From: Enhygromyxa salina
Lineage (GTDB): Bacteria > Myxococcota_A > Polyangia > Nannocystales > Nannocystaceae
Assembly: GCF_000737335.2 (NCBI RefSeq)
Contig: NZ_JMCC02000015.1
Location: 62,001-126,000, forward strand
Length of the DNA: 64,000 nt
Direction: 5' to 3'
The position numbers and the translations under genes were made by a program. Under the pieces are notes generated by a model. That model was not told the origin of the DNA. It saw nothing but the letters and a program-made list of their open reading frames with translations, and made no database searches. How positions within the stretch are numbered: position 1 is the first letter of the stretch; each line of letters begins with the position of its first letter. Positions 63,307 through 64,000 of this stretch are shown piece by piece.

Positions 63307-64000
63307 CTACAGCGGTAGCTGGGCGTCGGGGCGGGCGTGGTGTCCCGTGCGACCCGCCACCCGCTTGTCGGCCGCGCGCGTGCGACGGGTCGCGCGCATG
63401 TGCTTGGGCAAGAAGTCATGCGCAAACCCAACGTTGAAATAGTACGTGCGCGGGCGCCCAACCAAGATCCCAGCGTTGCGATCGTCGGTGCGTGAGAAGT
63501 AGCGGGCATCGCCAACGTTCTTGATACCCCCGGTAAACTCCAGCCGCCAGCCCTGCGGCAGCGGCGTCTGCATGCTGGCCCAAACGTTGATCGTGGCATA
63601 GTTGGGGATCGGCCCATACGCGGCCGTGTCTTGGTCTTCTTGCTCGCGGTTCTCGTAATCGGTGTATTGCTTGCCGTAGTAGCTGAGGTCGGCGCCAAAC
63701 TTCAGGCCAAAGTCAAACCCGTAGCTCGCGCCCGCCCACAGCTCGTGCTCTGGGTACCACGGCATCTTGTTACCGGTGTAGGTCAAGCCCAGCACATAGC
63801 TGTCGGTCCAGCCGTAGCCAACATAGTACTCGATGTCACCCAGGCGCTCCCACACCTCGCCGGGGTACCACGACAGCTCGCTCTCGATCCCCCAGATGTG
63901 GATCTTGCGAATGTTGTCAAAGCTCTCTTCGCCAACGTCGATGAAATTGGTGAATTCCTTGTACCACCCAGTCACCTCGCCGTAGACGCCGCCGAGCTCG
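63307..64000 (-). CDS. TonB-dependent receptor, C-terminal part
   Basis: 231 codons to the window edge; the N-terminal plug and most of the barrel lie outside. Alternating strands of an outer-membrane barrel are visible: IWGIESELSWYPGEVW, YYVGYGWTDSYVLGLTYTGN, NYATINVWASMQTPLPQGWR then GIKNVGDARYF and VGRPRTYYFNVGFAHDF, the usual last strands of the family. A further 34 residues follow the final strand (LPKHMRATRRTRAADKRVAG...), Arg-rich; this is unusual because most such barrels end in Phe. Substrate unknown. Confidence 0.75.
   Translation of the reverse strand, partial: ELGGVYGEVTGWYKEFTNFIDVGEESFDNIRKIHIWGIESELSWYPGEVWERLGDIEYYVGYGWTDSYVLGLTYTGNKMPWYPEHELWAGASYGFDFGLKFGADLSYYGKQYTDYENREQEDQDTAAYGPIPNYATINVWASMQTPLPQGWRLEFTGGIKNVGDARYFSRTDDRNAGILVGRPRTYYFNVGFAHDFLPKHMRATRRTRAADKRVAGRTGHHARPDAQLPL

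Overview
The window looks like chromosomal DNA of a high-GC myxobacterium, most likely of the Nannocystaceae type (Nannocystis, Plesiocystis, Enhygromyxa). The evidence is the strong codon bias, many secreted lipoproteins with long Asp-Gly (DGDGDG) linkers, a C-terminal MYXO-CTERM-like sorting tail, several Ser/Thr kinases fused to other signalling domains, and families of SERSER-type intergenic repeats. The organism assignment is inference. No rRNA, tRNA, CRISPR array, phage or integrase gene was seen. The DNA is gene-dense; most of the remaining space is occupied by repeats.

Layout. 1-5.3 kb (minus): a TonB/ExbD/ExbB energy-transducing operon, truD, a TPR protein and a BamD-like lipoprotein. 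5.5-16.3 kb (plus): an amino-acid permease, a DG lipoprotein, an FMN-binding-like protein, an esterase, hpt, a GltS-like symporter, a DUF885 lipoprotein coupled to a propeller-like surface protein, and an isopenicillin-N-synthase-like oxygenase. 16.8-23.8 kb: an XRE regulator, an unrecognised 281-aa protein, a DG-type lipoprotein, a 1-kb repeat array, and a FadL-type porin with a two-repeat partner lipoprotein. 23.9-36.9 kb: uvrD/pcrA, folP, a Crp-YdcZ-GNAT operon, an ASPIC/UnbV surface protein, a membrane hydrolase, an AAA ATPase, a homocysteine methyltransferase, a Cys-rich lipoprotein, a thiolase and xth.

37-42 kb is an accessory patch. A TacAT-like toxin-antitoxin pair has its GNAT toxin gene split in frame by a 160-bp MITE with inverted termini, and a solitary end of the same element lies a few bases upstream of a 1959-residue hybrid kinase (Ser/Thr kinase, AAA, GAF, PAS, His kinase, receiver). 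47.6-51 kb (minus) is a coupled set: a bifunctional aryl-CoA hydroxylase/ene-reductase, a lipoprotein and a possible small ORF. 51.2-56.2 kb has a membrane-anchored aminopropyltransferase-like protein, a TY-Chap/SseB-like protein, a CBS protein, an HTH protein and an amphi-Trp protein. 56.3-64 kb has a Ser/Thr kinase with TPRs, a gamma-glutamylcyclotransferase-like protein, a peptidoglycan amidase with a surface-sorting tail, a fibrinogen-like lipoprotein and the end of a TonB-dependent receptor.

Main points for follow-up: the MITE and its solo end; the hybrid kinase with a Walker-A Lys-to-Arg change; the repeat families (118-bp tandem, SERSER array, REP-like hairpins); the FadL/duplicated-lipoprotein pair; the coupled aryl-CoA hydroxylase-lipoprotein unit; and a kinase with a greatly enlarged activation segment. 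All products are inferred from reading the sequence; no database search was possible.
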